From an uncultured Allorhizobium sp. (lineage in GTDB: Bacteria > Pseudomonadota > Alphaproteobacteria > Rhizobiales > Rhizobiaceae), in assembly GCA_958439205.1 (NCBI GenBank), contig OY288189.1, positions 575,960 through 639,959 on the forward strand: a DNA stretch of 64,000 nt. Reading direction: 5' to 3'. The notes under the pieces were generated by a model. That model was not told the origin of the DNA, searched no databases, and was given only the letters and a program-made list of their open reading frames with translations. Made by a program: the position numbers and the translations under genes. Positions 22,072 to 31,611 of this stretch are shown here, piece after piece (within the stretch, counting starts at the first letter, position 1; every line of letters begins with the position of its first letter).

Positions 22072-22902
22072 TCAGAAGGTCGCCGTCTTCGGATCAGGTC
22101 CGATACGAGCGCCCGCGTCATCCAGTCCGTTCAGTCTGTCCAGATCCTCCGCCGACAGCTTGAAGTCGAAAACCTTGAAGTTCTCGACGATGCGCGACGG
22201 CGTGACCGACTTCGGGATGACCACGAGACCATTCTGAATATGCCAGCGGATGATCACTTGAGCCGGCGTGCGGCCAAGTTTCTGGGCAATCTCTGCGATG
22301 ACAGGATGGCCAAGCAGCTTGCCCTGGCCGAGGGGGCTCCAGGACTGCGTGGCGATCTTGTGCTTCTCATGGAAAGCGCGGGTTTCGCGCTGCTGGAAGT
22401 CAGGGTGAAGCTCGATCTGGTTGATGACCGGCACGACGCCGGTCTCGGCCACGATCTTTTCGATATGCTCCGGATAGAAGTTCGACACGCCGATCGACTT
22501 CGCCCGACCTTCCTCTTTCAGCGTCACAAGGGCCTTCCAGGTGTCAACGAAGAGGCCACGATGCGCTGACGGCCAGTGGATGAGATAAAGGTCGACGTAG
22601 TCAGTCCCGAGCCGCTTGAGGCTCGCTTCGAAAGCCTTCAGCGTCTGCTCATAACCTTGATCCGTGTTCCACAGCTTGGTGGTCAGAAAGATGTCGGAGC
22701 GCGGAAGGCCGGACTGGCGGATGCCTTCTCCCACGCCCTGCTCGTTTTCATAGACGGCCGCCGTGTCGACATGACGATATCCGGCGTCGAGCGCTGCCTT
22801 GACCGCCGGTGCCGCCTCATTGTCGGGCGTTTGCCACACACCAAGGCCAACCTGCGGAATGCGGGCGCCATCATGCAGCGAGATGTATAGCTGATCTGTC
22901 AT
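22072..22902 (-). CDS. aldo/keto reductase (2,5-diketogluconate reductase-like)
   Basis: A 276-residue NADPH-dependent oxidoreductase with a TIM barrel. The catalytic tetrad pattern is visible: Asp/Tyr in RHVDTAAVYENEQGVG, Lys in FLTTKLWN, His in LYLIHWP. The cofactor phosphate site IPKSVTPSRIVENFKVFDF is intact. The N-terminal ISLHDGARIPQVGLGVWQ places it in AKR family 5, which reduces a variety of carbonyls; physiological substrate unknown. Single-gene unit. Confidence 0.93.
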   Translation of the reverse strand: MTDQLYISLHDGARIPQVGLGVWQTPDNEAAPAVKAALDAGYRHVDTAAVYENEQGVGEGIRQSGLPRSDIFLTTKLWNTDQGYEQTLKAFEASLKRLGTDYVDLYLIHWPSAHRGLFVDTWKALVTLKEEGRAKSIGVSNFYPEHIEKIVAETGVVPVINQIELHPDFQQRETRAFHEKHKIATQSWSPLGQGKLLGHPVIAEIAQKLGRTPAQVIIRWHIQNGLVVIPKSVTPSRIVENFKVFDFKLSAEDLDRLNGLDDAGARIGPDPKTATF

Positions 22903-23053
22903 ATTGAAATCTCCAGGTCGGGGATGGTCAACGCAATGAACGCGGAAGGAAAATGGAGCGGAAAATCTGGGTTTTGTGCCGGCCGCCTTACCTAACTAGT
23001 CCGATCCGGCCCCGATAAAAGAGGCATGCCGTCCAATTCGCCTGAACGGGATA

Positions 23054-23611
23054 TCAGAGAACCTGAAGGATCGTCCTGCGGTCAAGATGCGGCAGGAGGC
23101 GGCACATATCCCGGTGGCGAATGGCAACGCATCCCTCAGTCGGTGTGAAGCCCGGCCTTGCAATGTGGAAGAAGATCGCCGATCCGCAGCCCCTCTTTCG
23201 CATGCGCATGTTCCAGTCCATCACGACGCAGATGTCATAGAGTTCGTCCACGCGCTCGATACGTTCGTGGCTTGCTTTGAAGGGCGCGCGAACCGGGCGA
23301 TTGTAGTTCGGGTGACCATTGGCGTCGCACCAGAGCATGTCGCCGCGGGTGCGCTGCAGCCGGAGCTGGGTTTGTGGCGGCTTGATGCGATCACCTCGGT
23401 GATAGGCATACAGGAGAGGCATGCTGGCAATCGGCGTTGCGCCATCACCCTCACGCTTTCGGCTCGTCCTGCCGCTTCGGCCGATAGCCGCGGGAATGCT
23501 GAGGGTACCCGCTTGCAGAATAGCCCGACGCTGGTCGCGCGGAGCCGAGCGAACCACAATACGGGCCAAAGTCTTTCGTTGCTGTCGCGAAACCTTTGGT
23601 CTCTTGTTCAC
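23054..23611 (-). CDS. L,D-transpeptidase catalytic-domain (YkuD) protein
   Basis: 185 residues. The catalytic motif HIARPGFTPTEGCVAI (His about 149, Cys about 161) matches the YkuD fold, whose members cross-link peptidoglycan between diaminopimelates or hydrolyse such bonds. Upstream NYNRPVRAPFKASHERI and the REGDGATP motif are shared with a short alphaproteobacterial subgroup. No signal peptide or membrane segment is seen, which is odd for a periplasmic enzyme; the start used here is a GTG, and the basic N-terminus (KRPKVSRQQRK) may be non-coding or the real start may be downstream. Confidence 0.8.
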   Translation of the reverse strand: MNKRPKVSRQQRKTLARIVVRSAPRDQRRAILQAGTLSIPAAIGRSGRTSRKREGDGATPIASMPLLYAYHRGDRIKPPQTQLRLQRTRGDMLWCDANGHPNYNRPVRAPFKASHERIERVDELYDICVVMDWNMRMRKRGCGSAIFFHIARPGFTPTEGCVAIRHRDMCRLLPHLDRRTILQVL

Positions 23612-23736
23612 GACTTTTTGCCTTGTTCGTGATTATTGTTGTACGCTGAGCTCTTCAACTGCTGCAACAACGACTTACATGCCGTGCAAGAGGGCAGCAA
23701 GGCCTTCGCCGATGGACCATTCTGGAAGGATGACGG

Positions 23737-24420
23737 ATGACGACGCGGACCATTCTGCTCGTGGATGACGACGATGATCTGAGGCAGATCCTGGTCGAGC
23801 AGCTCTCGCTTTATGAAGAGTTCTCGCTGCTTCAGGAAAGTAACGCCACCCGCGCCATGCAGACGGCCAAGACGGCGCAGGTCGATCTGATGATCATGGA
23901 CGTTGGTCTGCCGGACATGGACGGTCGGGAAGCCGTGAAGCTGCTGCGCAAGGGCGGGTTCAAGTCACCGGTGATCATGCTCACCGGGCATGACACGGAT
24001 TCCGATACGATCCTCGGCCTTGAGGCCGGTGCCAACGATTATGTCACCAAACCCTTCCGCTTCGCCGTTCTGCTGGCCCGCATCCGTGCGCAGCTGCGCC
24101 AATACGAGCAGAGCGAAGATGCGACCTTCGGCGTCGGTCCCTATCTGTTCAAGCCGAGCCAGAAGCTTCTGACCACCGACGATGGCAAGAAGATCAGGCT
24201 GACGGAGAAGGAATCGGCGATCATCCGATACCTCTACCGCGCCGGCCAGAAGGTCGTGACACGCGACGTGCTGCTCGAGGAAGTCTGGGGCTACAATTCC
24301 GGGGTGACCACGCATACGCTGGAAACCCATGTCTACCGTCTTCGCCAGAAGATCGAGCGGGATCCGTCCAATGCCGAGATCCTCGTTACGGAAAACGGCG
24401 GGTACAAGATCGTTCCCTGA
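23737..24420 (+). CDS. OmpR-family response regulator (CenR/OtpR-like)
   Basis: 227 residues: receiver domain with acidic pocket VDDDDD, phosphoacceptor Asp 55 in IMDVGLPDMDG, switch Thr in MLTGHD and Lys in YVTKPF, then a winged-helix DNA-binding domain ending TLETHVYRLRQKIERDPSNAEILVTENGGYKI. Among alphaproteobacteria this sequence and its neighbour, a cNMP-binding-domain gene, resemble the CenR/OtpR envelope regulator locus. No histidine kinase gene is nearby, as expected for that regulator. The specific name is by context and memory, the OmpR class is certain. Confidence 0.9.
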   Translation: MTTRTILLVDDDDDLRQILVEQLSLYEEFSLLQESNATRAMQTAKTAQVDLMIMDVGLPDMDGREAVKLLRKGGFKSPVIMLTGHDTDSDTILGLEAGANDYVTKPFRFAVLLARIRAQLRQYEQSEDATFGVGPYLFKPSQKLLTTDDGKKIRLTEKESAIIRYLYRAGQKVVTRDVLLEEVWGYNSGVTTHTLETHVYRLRQKIERDPSNAEILVTENGGYKIVP

Positions 24421-24442
24421 CCGGAATGAGAGTGCATCATAT

Positions 24443-24487
24443 CGGGGATGAGGACGGCCGACGGGTCGTCACTCTCCCCGTTTTGCG
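24443..24487 (+). terminator. terminator after the response regulator gene
   Basis: CGGGGA (24443-24448) pairs with TCCCCG (24475-24480) around an inner GACG/GTCGTC arm and is followed by TTTTGCG. A competing GAGAGTG/CACTCTC pairing (24428-24434 with 24471-24477) overlaps it. Confidence 0.65.
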
Positions 24488-24542
24488 TTATGGACGGTCG
24501 ACGGACGGATAACATCCAAACCGTCTGCAGGGGATGAACGCC

Positions 24543-24998
24543 ATGGCACTCAGCGACGATATCGAGCTCCTGTCGGAATTGCCGCTCTTTTCCGGCCTCG
24601 ACACCGATCAGTTGCGACTGATCGCGTTTGGCGCTGAGCATCGACAGGTTGCTGCCGGCCAGGCCCTGTTTCGCGAGAAAGCGCCTGCGGAATGCGCCTA
24701 TGTCATCGCGCGCGGCGAAATCGAGCTCTACGTGATCGGGCGGGATGGCAAGCCTCATCTCGAGACGCGTGTCGGGCCAGGCGTGATGCTCTCCGAGCTC
24801 GCACTGGTGACCATGGTGGAGCGCAAATACACAGCTGTCGCTGCGCAGGACGTCGAAGTCATCCGCATCACACGCGCGCTTTTTCATCGGCTGCTTGAGG
24901 AATATCCGCAAATGGCCCGCCAGGTTGAGGGCAGGATCAAGCAGTCTCTGGCCGCATTGATCGAAGGGTCTGAAGCCCTGGCGCCCCGCTTCAATTAA
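24543..24998 (+). CDS. cyclic-nucleotide-binding-domain protein (Crp-type sensor without HTH)
   Basis: 151 residues, essentially only a cNMP-binding beta-barrel: LSELPLFSGLDTDQLRLIAFGAE, then GQALFREKAPAECAYVIARGEIEL and GPGVMLSELALVTMVERKYTAVAAQDVEVIRI. The phosphate-binding cassette GxxxxELAL is present in form but lacks the Arg-Thr/Ser pair of true cAMP binders in an obvious way, so ligand binding is uncertain. There is no helix-turn-helix, unlike Crp. ATG at 24543 is nine bases after AGGGG; an ATG at 24534 is too close. It follows the response regulator on the same strand but behind a terminator. Confidence 0.85.
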   Translation: MALSDDIELLSELPLFSGLDTDQLRLIAFGAEHRQVAAGQALFREKAPAECAYVIARGEIELYVIGRDGKPHLETRVGPGVMLSELALVTMVERKYTAVAAQDVEVIRITRALFHRLLEEYPQMARQVEGRIKQSLAALIEGSEALAPRFN

Positions 24999-25020
24999 AT
25001 AGCTTGCTGTCTATCGCCTG

Positions 25021-25827
25021 CTATGCGGCCTTGAAGTGTGCTGTCACCGGCACATGGTCGGACGGCTGTGTCCATCCACGCGCTTCTTTCAGCACATCGA
25101 CGCCAGTGAGCAGCGGTGCCAGGTCGGCGGACGACCAGACATGGTCAAGGCGTCGGCCGCGATCGGCTGCTGCCCAATCCTTGGCGCGGTAGCTCCACCA
25201 GGTGTAGAGCTTCTCAGAGGCCGGTACCTGCTGGCGCATCAGGTCGACCCACTTGCCCTGTCGCATGATGTCGAGCAGTCCTTCGGTTTCCACCGGCGTG
25301 TGGCTGACGATCTTCAGCATCTGCTTGTGCGACCACACGTCATGTTCCAGCGGCGCGATGTTGAGGTCGCCGACCAGGATGGATCCGGTGTTCGGCTCGG
25401 CTTCCGCCGAGAGCATCTTCATCTCCTGGATGAAATCGAGCTTGTGGCCGAATTTGGGGTTCACGTCCCGGTTCGGTTCGTCGCCACCGGCCGGAACATA
25501 GAAGTTATGGATGCGGATCCGCCGCCCGGCCCATTCGAAGACTGCCGAGATATGGCGGCTGTCGCCGACGCCGCAATAGTCCTGCCGGTCATCTTCGGTC
25601 AGCGGCAGCTTCGAGCAGATCGCGACGCCGTGATAGCCCTTCTGGCCATGGATCACGATGTTGGAATAACCGAGTGCCGCAATCGCATCGATCGGAAACT
25701 GGTCGTTCTGGCACTTGATCTCCTGCAGGCACAGGATGTCCGGGTTCACGCGCTTCAGAAAGTCCTCGACGATCGGAAGGCGCAGGCGCACCGAATTGAT
25801 GTTCCAGGTGGAGATCGAGAGTGTCAT
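25021..25827 (-). CDS. xthA: exodeoxyribonuclease III
   Basis: XthA is the main class-II AP endonuclease and 3' exonuclease of base-excision repair. The 268-residue EEP-fold protein shows SISTWNINSVRLRLP, the metal-binding Glu in CLQEIKCQ, GVAICSK, GDLNIAPLEHDVW and the C-terminal RRLDHVWSS...SDHVPVTAHF catalytic residues. All family catalytic positions appear intact. It is a single gene separated from the lolA-like gene by a terminator. Confidence 0.95.
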   Translation of the reverse strand: MTLSISTWNINSVRLRLPIVEDFLKRVNPDILCLQEIKCQNDQFPIDAIAALGYSNIVIHGQKGYHGVAICSKLPLTEDDRQDYCGVGDSRHISAVFEWAGRRIRIHNFYVPAGGDEPNRDVNPKFGHKLDFIQEMKMLSAEAEPNTGSILVGDLNIAPLEHDVWSHKQMLKIVSHTPVETEGLLDIMRQGKWVDLMRQQVPASEKLYTWWSYRAKDWAAADRGRRLDHVWSSADLAPLLTGVDVLKEARGWTQPSDHVPVTAHFKAA

Positions 25828-25884
25828 GGCGTCCGCTTTCCAGGTTCCTCCGCGTGTTTAGGGGATTACTGTGCGCATGAACAG

Positions 25885-25920
25885 AAAAAGGCGGCCGGAC
25901 CTCTCGGGTCTGCCGCCTTC
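25885..25920 (-). terminator. terminator after the lolA-like gene
   Basis: On the minus strand AAGGCGGC pairs with GCCGCCTT around an inner GACC/GGTC arm, followed by TTTTTC. Confidence 0.85.
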
Positions 25921-25942
25921 TCCACAACTCGAAGGGTTTGCC

Positions 25943-26599
25943 TCAGCCGCCGCGCTTCTGGCCATGGACCTCGGCATAGGGGATCTCGAACACGCTCGGA
26001 TCCAGCTGCACGTCATTCTGGACGTTGAAGATCATGACGGACGTATCCTTCTTCTGCATGTCGGTGATCGTCCACTGACGCAGTTCGAAGCTCTTCGGGT
26101 CGAACATCAGGGTGATGGTCGAGTCGCCGAAGATTGTCCGGTCGCCGAGCACGATGGTGGTCAGATCGGCTTCCTGCTTCACATCGCGAACCATCTGATT
26201 GCCGAGGTCGATGCGCTCCGACAGCAGAATGCTGAGCGGCGTCTTGTTCAGCGGATAGAGGTCCCAGGTCTTCAGCTTCATGTTGCCGATGACCACGTTC
26301 TTGCCGTCGGAAATCACGCGCATCGGCGATGGCTTCTCGTAGTTGAAGCGCAGCTTGCCCGGGCGTTCGATAAAGAACTTGCCGCCGGTCTGCTCGCCGC
26401 GCGGACCGAACTGGACGAATTCGCCGATCATGGTCTTCACGCTTGAGAAATGGTCGGCGATTTGCTGTGCCGCGCCGGTGGCGGCGAAAACGGGAAAGGG
26501 CAGGGCGGCGCAGGCCATGAATGCGGCCGTGCCCAGCACGAACTGGCGACGGCTGGCCACCACCGGCATGTGTGCGTCGCGTTCAGTTTTATCGGTCAT
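25943..26599 (-). CDS. LolA-like outer-membrane lipoprotein carrier protein
   Basis: 218 residues with an N-terminal export signal containing twin arginine (SRRQFVLGTAAFMACAALPF, cleaved near PVFA). The mature part has the LolA-fold features FSSVKTMIGEFVQFGPRGEQTGGKFFIERPGKLRFNYEKPS and NVVIGNMKLKTWDLYPL. LolA ferries lipoproteins from the inner to the outer membrane; rhizobial members are divergent. ATG at 26599 is chosen because AAGGAG precedes it by seven bases. It is the gene directly downstream of ftsK, a conserved neighbour in alphaproteobacteria. Confidence 0.87.
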   Translation of the reverse strand: MTDKTERDAHMPVVASRRQFVLGTAAFMACAALPFPVFAATGAAQQIADHFSSVKTMIGEFVQFGPRGEQTGGKFFIERPGKLRFNYEKPSPMRVISDGKNVVIGNMKLKTWDLYPLNKTPLSILLSERIDLGNQMVRDVKQEADLTTIVLGDRTIFGDSTITLMFDPKSFELRQWTITDMQKKDTSVMIFNVQNDVQLDPSVFEIPYAEVHGQKRGG

Positions 26600-26726
26600 G
26601 CGGTACTCCTTCATATGCTAACGGTCTCGCCGAAAAAGGCGGCGGCTTCATGGCCATGCGCGCCCTTGCTGCTGCGGCAACTCGTCCCGTACCGTTGTTG
26701 TTCCATGATGGAACGTGGTGCGGCTG

Positions 26727-29378
26727 TTACTCTTCGGTCGGGACCAGGATCTCGCGTTTGCCCGCGTGATTGGCCGGGCCGATGATGCCTTCCTTCTCCA
26801 TGCGTTCGATCAGCGAGGCGGCCCTGTTATAGCCAATGCCGAGGCGGCGCTGGACATAGGAGGTCGATGCCTTTCCGTCACGAAGCACGATCGCGACGGC
26901 CTGATCGTAGGGATCGTCCGACTCGCCCAGATTGCCGGTCCCGATCGGACCACCGCCATCCTCGCCATCTTCATCGTCATCGATGGTGATGGCTTCCAGA
27001 TATTGCGGCGAGCCTTGTGTCTTCAGATAGGCGACGATCTCCTCGACCTCGTGGTCCGAGACGAAGGGCCCGTGGACACGCTGGATGCGACCCCCGCCGG
27101 CCATATAGAGCATGTCACCCATGCCGAGCAGCTGCTCTGCGCCCTGTTCGCCGAGGATGGTGCGGCTGTCGATCTTCGAGGTGACCTGGAAGGAGATACG
27201 CGTCGGGAAGTTCGCCTTGATCGTGCCGGTGATAACGTCGACCGAGGGGCGCTGAGTCGCCATGATGACGTGGATACCGGCCGCACGTGCCATCTGGGCG
27301 AGACGCTGCACGGCGCCTTCGATGTCCTTGCCGGCGACCATCATCAGGTCGGCCATTTCGTCGATAATCACAACGATATAGGGCAGGGGCTGCAGGTCGA
27401 ATTCTTCCGTCTCATAAATCGCTTCGCCGGTCTGGCGATCGAAGCCTGTCTGGACGGTGCGGGTCAGCACCTCGCCCTTCTCCAGCGCCTGGGCAACACG
27501 GGTGTTGAAGCCGTCGATGTTGCGCACACCGATCTTCGACATCTTCTTATAGCGCTCTTCCATCTCGCGGACGGTCCATTTGAGCGCCACAACGGCCTTC
27601 TTCGGGTCGGTCACGACCGGTGACAGCAGATGCGGGATACCGTCATAGACGGAGAGTTCCAGCATCTTCGGGTCGATCATGATCAGGCGGCACTGCTCCG
27701 GCGTCATCTTGTAGAGGAGCGACAGGATCATGGTGTTGATTGCAACCGACTTACCCGAGCCGGTGGTACCCGCGACGAGCAGATGGGGCATCTTGGCGAG
27801 ATCGGCGATGACAGGCTCGCCGCCGATCGTCTTGCCGAGCGCCATGGCGAGTTTGGCCTTGTTGCTGTCGAAATCACGGCTGCCGATCAGTTCGCGCAGA
27901 TAAACGGTCTCGCGGGTCTGGTTCGGAAGTTCGATACCGATCGCGTTGCGGCCGGGGACGACCGCGACACGGGCAGCGATCGCGCTCATCGAACGGGCGA
28001 TGTCGTCGGCGAGACCGATGACGCGGGAAGACTTGATGCCCGGTGCCGGCTCTAGCTCGTAAAGTGTCACCACAGGGCCGGGGCGGACATGGATGATCTC
28101 GCCCTTGACGCCGAAGTCGTCCAGCACGCCCTCCAAAAGGCGCGCATTGTGTTCCAGTGCTTCGGCCGACAAGGTGGCATCTCGCGCGACGGCGCGGGGC
28201 TCGGCGAGAAGATGCACCGACGGCAGCTGGAAGCCTTCCGGGCGTAGAAGCGATCCTTGCGCATCGCGATCGACGCGTGCACCGGGTTTGGGCCGGGCGG
28301 CGGGGGCAACGACCCGGGCAGATGCGCCGCTTGCGCGTGCGCTTGCTCCCCGCGCGCCGCTGTCGGGAAGGATCCCGGCCGGACGTGGCATGTCGTCGAG
28401 ATCGAAATCATCGTCCTCGTCGTCGAAGCTGCCGGTGGACATTGGCGGGGGCGAGACGATGGAGCGGCCAACCGGACGGGCGGGAGCGCCTTCCAGCGAC
28501 GGCTCGACACGCGCGTTGAGTGGCAGAGCCTTTGCCCTCACGGGTTCGTTCAGTGTGCCGAACTCGTCATCATTGAAATCATAGGGCTGGTCGAAGTCGC
28601 GGTCGCGACGCTCGCTTGCCTTCAGGCCGAAAAGACGGCGGACCCGGGCGCGCGCTGTATACCAGTTGTGCGTAACCGCACCCATCATCAGCGCAATCGG
28701 TCCCTCGCTGTCCTCGTCGTCTTCGCCGTCGTCGAAGACCGGTTCCTTCGGCTGGCGACGCACGATAGGGGCGACGGGCTCATCGTCCTCGACCTGCTCA
28801 GATGCTTTGCCGAGAATGCCCGCGGCAAACAGCATCAACCATGTGGCGGGCAGCGCCAGAATGCCGCCAAGCACCATTGCGAATGTCGAGGTCGGATAGG
28901 CGCCGATAAACAGTGCCGGAAAGCGCAGAATGAGATCACCGAGAACGCCGCCGGTGCCGCTCGGAAGTGGCCATGTGTTGGGCGGCGGAAAGCAGCCCAC
29001 GGCTGCGGCTGCAATCAAAGCGCCCGCGAACCAGGCACCAATCCGGGCCGGAATGCGGTTCAGCCTGCGTCCACCGATGAGCGCGAAGGACCATGCGAGC
29101 ACCGGCAACAAGGCCAGCAGGCTGCCAAGGCCGAAGAACTGCATCATCAGGTCCGCAAACACCGCGCCCGGCAGGCCAAGGATATTGGTGGGCGGATTGT
29201 CCGTTGCATAGGACAGGCTTGGATCGGACACGTTCCAGGTGGCGAGCGCTGCCACTGCGAGCACCAGGAGCAGGAAGAGTGCAAAACCGGTCAGCGCGAA
29301 AATCTGCCGAAACAGGAACGCGGACAACGCGGAGCGGGTGGAATGCTCCGGAAGCGCTGCGGAATTGCTTCTGCTCAT
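26727..29378 (-). CDS. ftsK: DNA translocase FtsK
   Basis: 883 residues. Four membrane segments at about residues 25-200 anchor it at the septum; a Pro/Ala/Asp-rich linker (about 200-390) follows; then the RecA-like motor with Walker [15 protein letters not shown] (about residues 533-546) and Walker [15 protein letters not shown], and a C-terminal gamma winged-helix ([26 protein letters not shown]) that reads KOPS. FtsK pumps chromosome ends to dif/XerCD at division. Length is typical of rhizobial FtsK. Preceded by the amtB terminator and followed by the lolA-like gene. Confidence 0.97.
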   Translation of the reverse strand: MSRSNSAALPEHSTRSALSAFLFRQIFALTGFALFLLLVLAVAALATWNVSDPSLSYATDNPPTNILGLPGAVFADLMMQFFGLGSLLALLPVLAWSFALIGGRRLNRIPARIGAWFAGALIAAAAVGCFPPPNTWPLPSGTGGVLGDLILRFPALFIGAYPTSTFAMVLGGILALPATWLMLFAAGILGKASEQVEDDEPVAPIVRRQPKEPVFDDGEDDEDSEGPIALMMGAVTHNWYTARARVRRLFGLKASERRDRDFDQPYDFNDDEFGTLNEPVRAKALPLNARVEPSLEGAPARPVGRSIVSPPPMSTGSFDDEDDDFDLDDMPRPAGILPDSGARGASARASGASARVVAPAARPKPGARVDRDAQGSLLRPEGFQLPSVHLLAEPRAVARDATLSAEALEHNARLLEGVLDDFGVKGEIIHVRPGPVVTLYELEPAPGIKSSRVIGLADDIARSMSAIAARVAVVPGRNAIGIELPNQTRETVYLRELIGSRDFDSNKAKLAMALGKTIGGEPVIADLAKMPHLLVAGTTGSGKSVAINTMILSLLYKMTPEQCRLIMIDPKMLELSVYDGIPHLLSPVVTDPKKAVVALKWTVREMEERYKKMSKIGVRNIDGFNTRVAQALEKGEVLTRTVQTGFDRQTGEAIYETEEFDLQPLPYIVVIIDEMADLMMVAGKDIEGAVQRLAQMARAAGIHVIMATQRPSVDVITGTIKANFPTRISFQVTSKIDSRTILGEQGAEQLLGMGDMLYMAGGGRIQRVHGPFVSDHEVEEIVAYLKTQGSPQYLEAITIDDDEDGEDGGGPIGTGNLGESDDPYDQAVAIVLRDGKASTSYVQRRLGIGYNRAASLIERMEKEGIIGPANHAGKREILVPTEE

Positions 29379-29514
29379 GGGGTCTCTGTCCGTCCTGTTG
29401 CTGGTGATGCCTTCGGACGCCCGGCGTGAACCGGGATCGCCATCTGGGACCCTACAGGATGGAGGGTTAATGGTGCATTAACCATGCGTTTGCGTCCCAT
29501 GGCGGGCGGTTCGC

Positions 29515-29548
29515 AAAAAAAAACGCCCGGGCGATGAGACCCGGGCGC
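29515..29548 (-). terminator. terminator after amtB
   Basis: On the minus strand CGCCCGGG/CCCGGGCG (8-bp perfect stem, 8-base loop) is followed by nine T residues. Confidence 0.93.
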
Positions 29549-29584
29549 TGCCGCATTTTAGGAGGCGAAGATCCGCCAGGGATC

Positions 29585-31018
29585 TTAGTTGTGGTAGGCG
29601 GCTTCGCCGTGCGAGGCGAGGTCGAGACCTTCGCGCTCGGCTTCGACCGGCACGCGCAGGCCAACGATCATGTCGACGATCTTGAAGAGGATGATCGACA
29701 CGATACCGCACCACAGGACGGTGACGACAACGCCCTTGAGCTGAGCGAAGACCTGAGTGGCCGTACCGGCATAGCCAGCTGCGAAGTCGGCCGTCGAGTA
29801 GTCGACGATACCAGCGCCGCCGAGGGCCGGGTTGACGAAGACGCCGACCAAAATCGCGCCCATGATGCCGCCAACGCCGTGGATGCCGAAGACGTCAGCC
29901 GTGTCGTCGTAGCCGAACTTGTTCTTCACGGTCGAGCAGAAGAAGTAGCAGACCGGGGAGACCACAAGGCCCATGACAATCGCGCCCATCGGGCCGGCGA
30001 AACCGGCGGCCGGGGTGATGACGACGAGACCGGCGATTGCACCGGAGACGGCGCCGAGCATCGAAGCCTTGCCACGCGAGAAGGTTTCCACGAGTGCCCA
30101 GGACAGGATTGCAGCAGCAGTTGCCAGGAAGGTGTTGATCATGGCGAGTGCGGCATAACCGTTGGCTTCAAGGTTGGAACCGGCGTTGAAGCCGAACCAG
30201 CCAACCCAGAGAAGGCCTGCGCCGATCAGGGTCATGGTCATGGAGTGCGGAGCCATCATGTCCTTGCCGTAGCCGGTGCGCTTGCCGACCATGATCGCGC
30301 CGATGAGGCCTGCGACACCAGCATTGATGTGAACGACGGTGCCGCCAGCAAAGTCGATCGCGCCGAAGCCGAAGATCAGACCCGTCGGGTCAGCATAGGC
30401 GCTCGGGCCGCCCCAGAACCAGACCATGTGCGCGATCGGGAAGTAGACGAAGGTGAGCCACAGGGCCGAGAACAGGATCACGGCCGAAAACTTCACGCGC
30501 TCGGCGAAAGCGCCGACGATGAGGCCAGGGGTGATGGCTGCGAAGGTCATCTGGAAGCAGACGAAAGCCAGCTCCGGAATGGCGACGCCCTTGGAGAAGC
30601 TTTCCGCCATGGTCGACACGTCGACGCCGGCGAGGAACATCTTGGAGAAGCCGCCAACGAAGGAGTTGAGGCTGCCACCATTGGTGAAGGCGAGCGAGTA
30701 GCCGTAGATGACCCAGAGGATCATCGCCATGGCGGCGATCGTGGTGACCTGCATCAGGACCGACAGCATGTTCTTGGCGCGGACAAGGCCACCGTAGAAC
30801 AGGCCGAGGCCCGGGATCGTCATGAGAAGAACCAGCAGGGCCGAAACCAGCATCCAGGTGGTGTCGCCCTTATCGACGGTCATGGCGGGTGCCGCTGCGG
30901 CGACCGCTTCGGCGGCAGCCGGGGCTGCTTCCTGCGCGAAGGCGACAACCGGCGCCAGCAGGGCTGCGGACGCGGCGCCAATGCGCACGAGGTTGGAATT
31001 CAACTTGGCAAATGACAT
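29585..31018 (-). CDS. amtB: ammonium transporter AmtB
   Basis: 477 residues with a cleavable signal peptide (ending PVVAFAQE) and eleven membrane segments. Family signatures: FYGGLVRAKNMLSVLMQ, DFAGGTVVHINAGVAGL containing the first pore His, and DVFGIHGVGGIMGAIL containing the second. It imports ammonium/ammonia and is gated by GlnK. The ATG at 31018 has a GGGGAG site. It lies 28 bases after glnK and is co-transcribed from the sigma-54 promoter upstream. Confidence 0.97.
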   Translation of the reverse strand: MSFAKLNSNLVRIGAASAALLAPVVAFAQEAAPAAAEAVAAAAPAMTVDKGDTTWMLVSALLVLLMTIPGLGLFYGGLVRAKNMLSVLMQVTTIAAMAMILWVIYGYSLAFTNGGSLNSFVGGFSKMFLAGVDVSTMAESFSKGVAIPELAFVCFQMTFAAITPGLIVGAFAERVKFSAVILFSALWLTFVYFPIAHMVWFWGGPSAYADPTGLIFGFGAIDFAGGTVVHINAGVAGLIGAIMVGKRTGYGKDMMAPHSMTMTLIGAGLLWVGWFGFNAGSNLEANGYAALAMINTFLATAAAILSWALVETFSRGKASMLGAVSGAIAGLVVITPAAGFAGPMGAIVMGLVVSPVCYFFCSTVKNKFGYDDTADVFGIHGVGGIMGAILVGVFVNPALGGAGIVDYSTADFAAGYAGTATQVFAQLKGVVVTVLWCGIVSIILFKIVDMIVGLRVPVEAEREGLDLASHGEAAYHN

Positions 31019-31045
31019 CAGTAACAACTCCCCTTACAGCCGTTC

Positions 31046-31489
<444 letters not shown>

Positions 31490-31560
31490 GATTCACAATT
31501 TTCTATAAGTTATTGAAATGTAAAGCTTCTGTGAAATTGAGCTAATAAACAGGCAGTTGA

Positions 31561-31590
31561 ATGCGCAATGTGCGCACAAAAATTGTGCAT
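31561..31590 (-). promoter_or_regulatory. NtrC-type enhancer sites for glnK-amtB
   Basis: GCAC-N7-GTGC (31574-31588) fits the NtrC half-site spacing, and an overlapping partial copy, GCGC-N4-TGCGC (31563-31576), lies next to it. The pair is about 85 bases upstream of the -24 box, a normal enhancer distance. It predicts activation of glnK-amtB under nitrogen limitation. Confidence 0.7.
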
Positions 31591-31611
31591 AAAAGAAGGT
31601 TTGATGCTGTT

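Noticed and set aside
24534..24542. Earlier ATG for the cNMP-domain gene
   Set aside because: Only about one base separates it from the AGGGG site; the next ATG has proper spacing.
28257..31015. Long plus-strand frames opposite ftsK and amtB (390 and 493 codons)
   Set aside because: Antisense shadows; composition is Asp/Gly/Arg-biased and the other strand encodes clear families.
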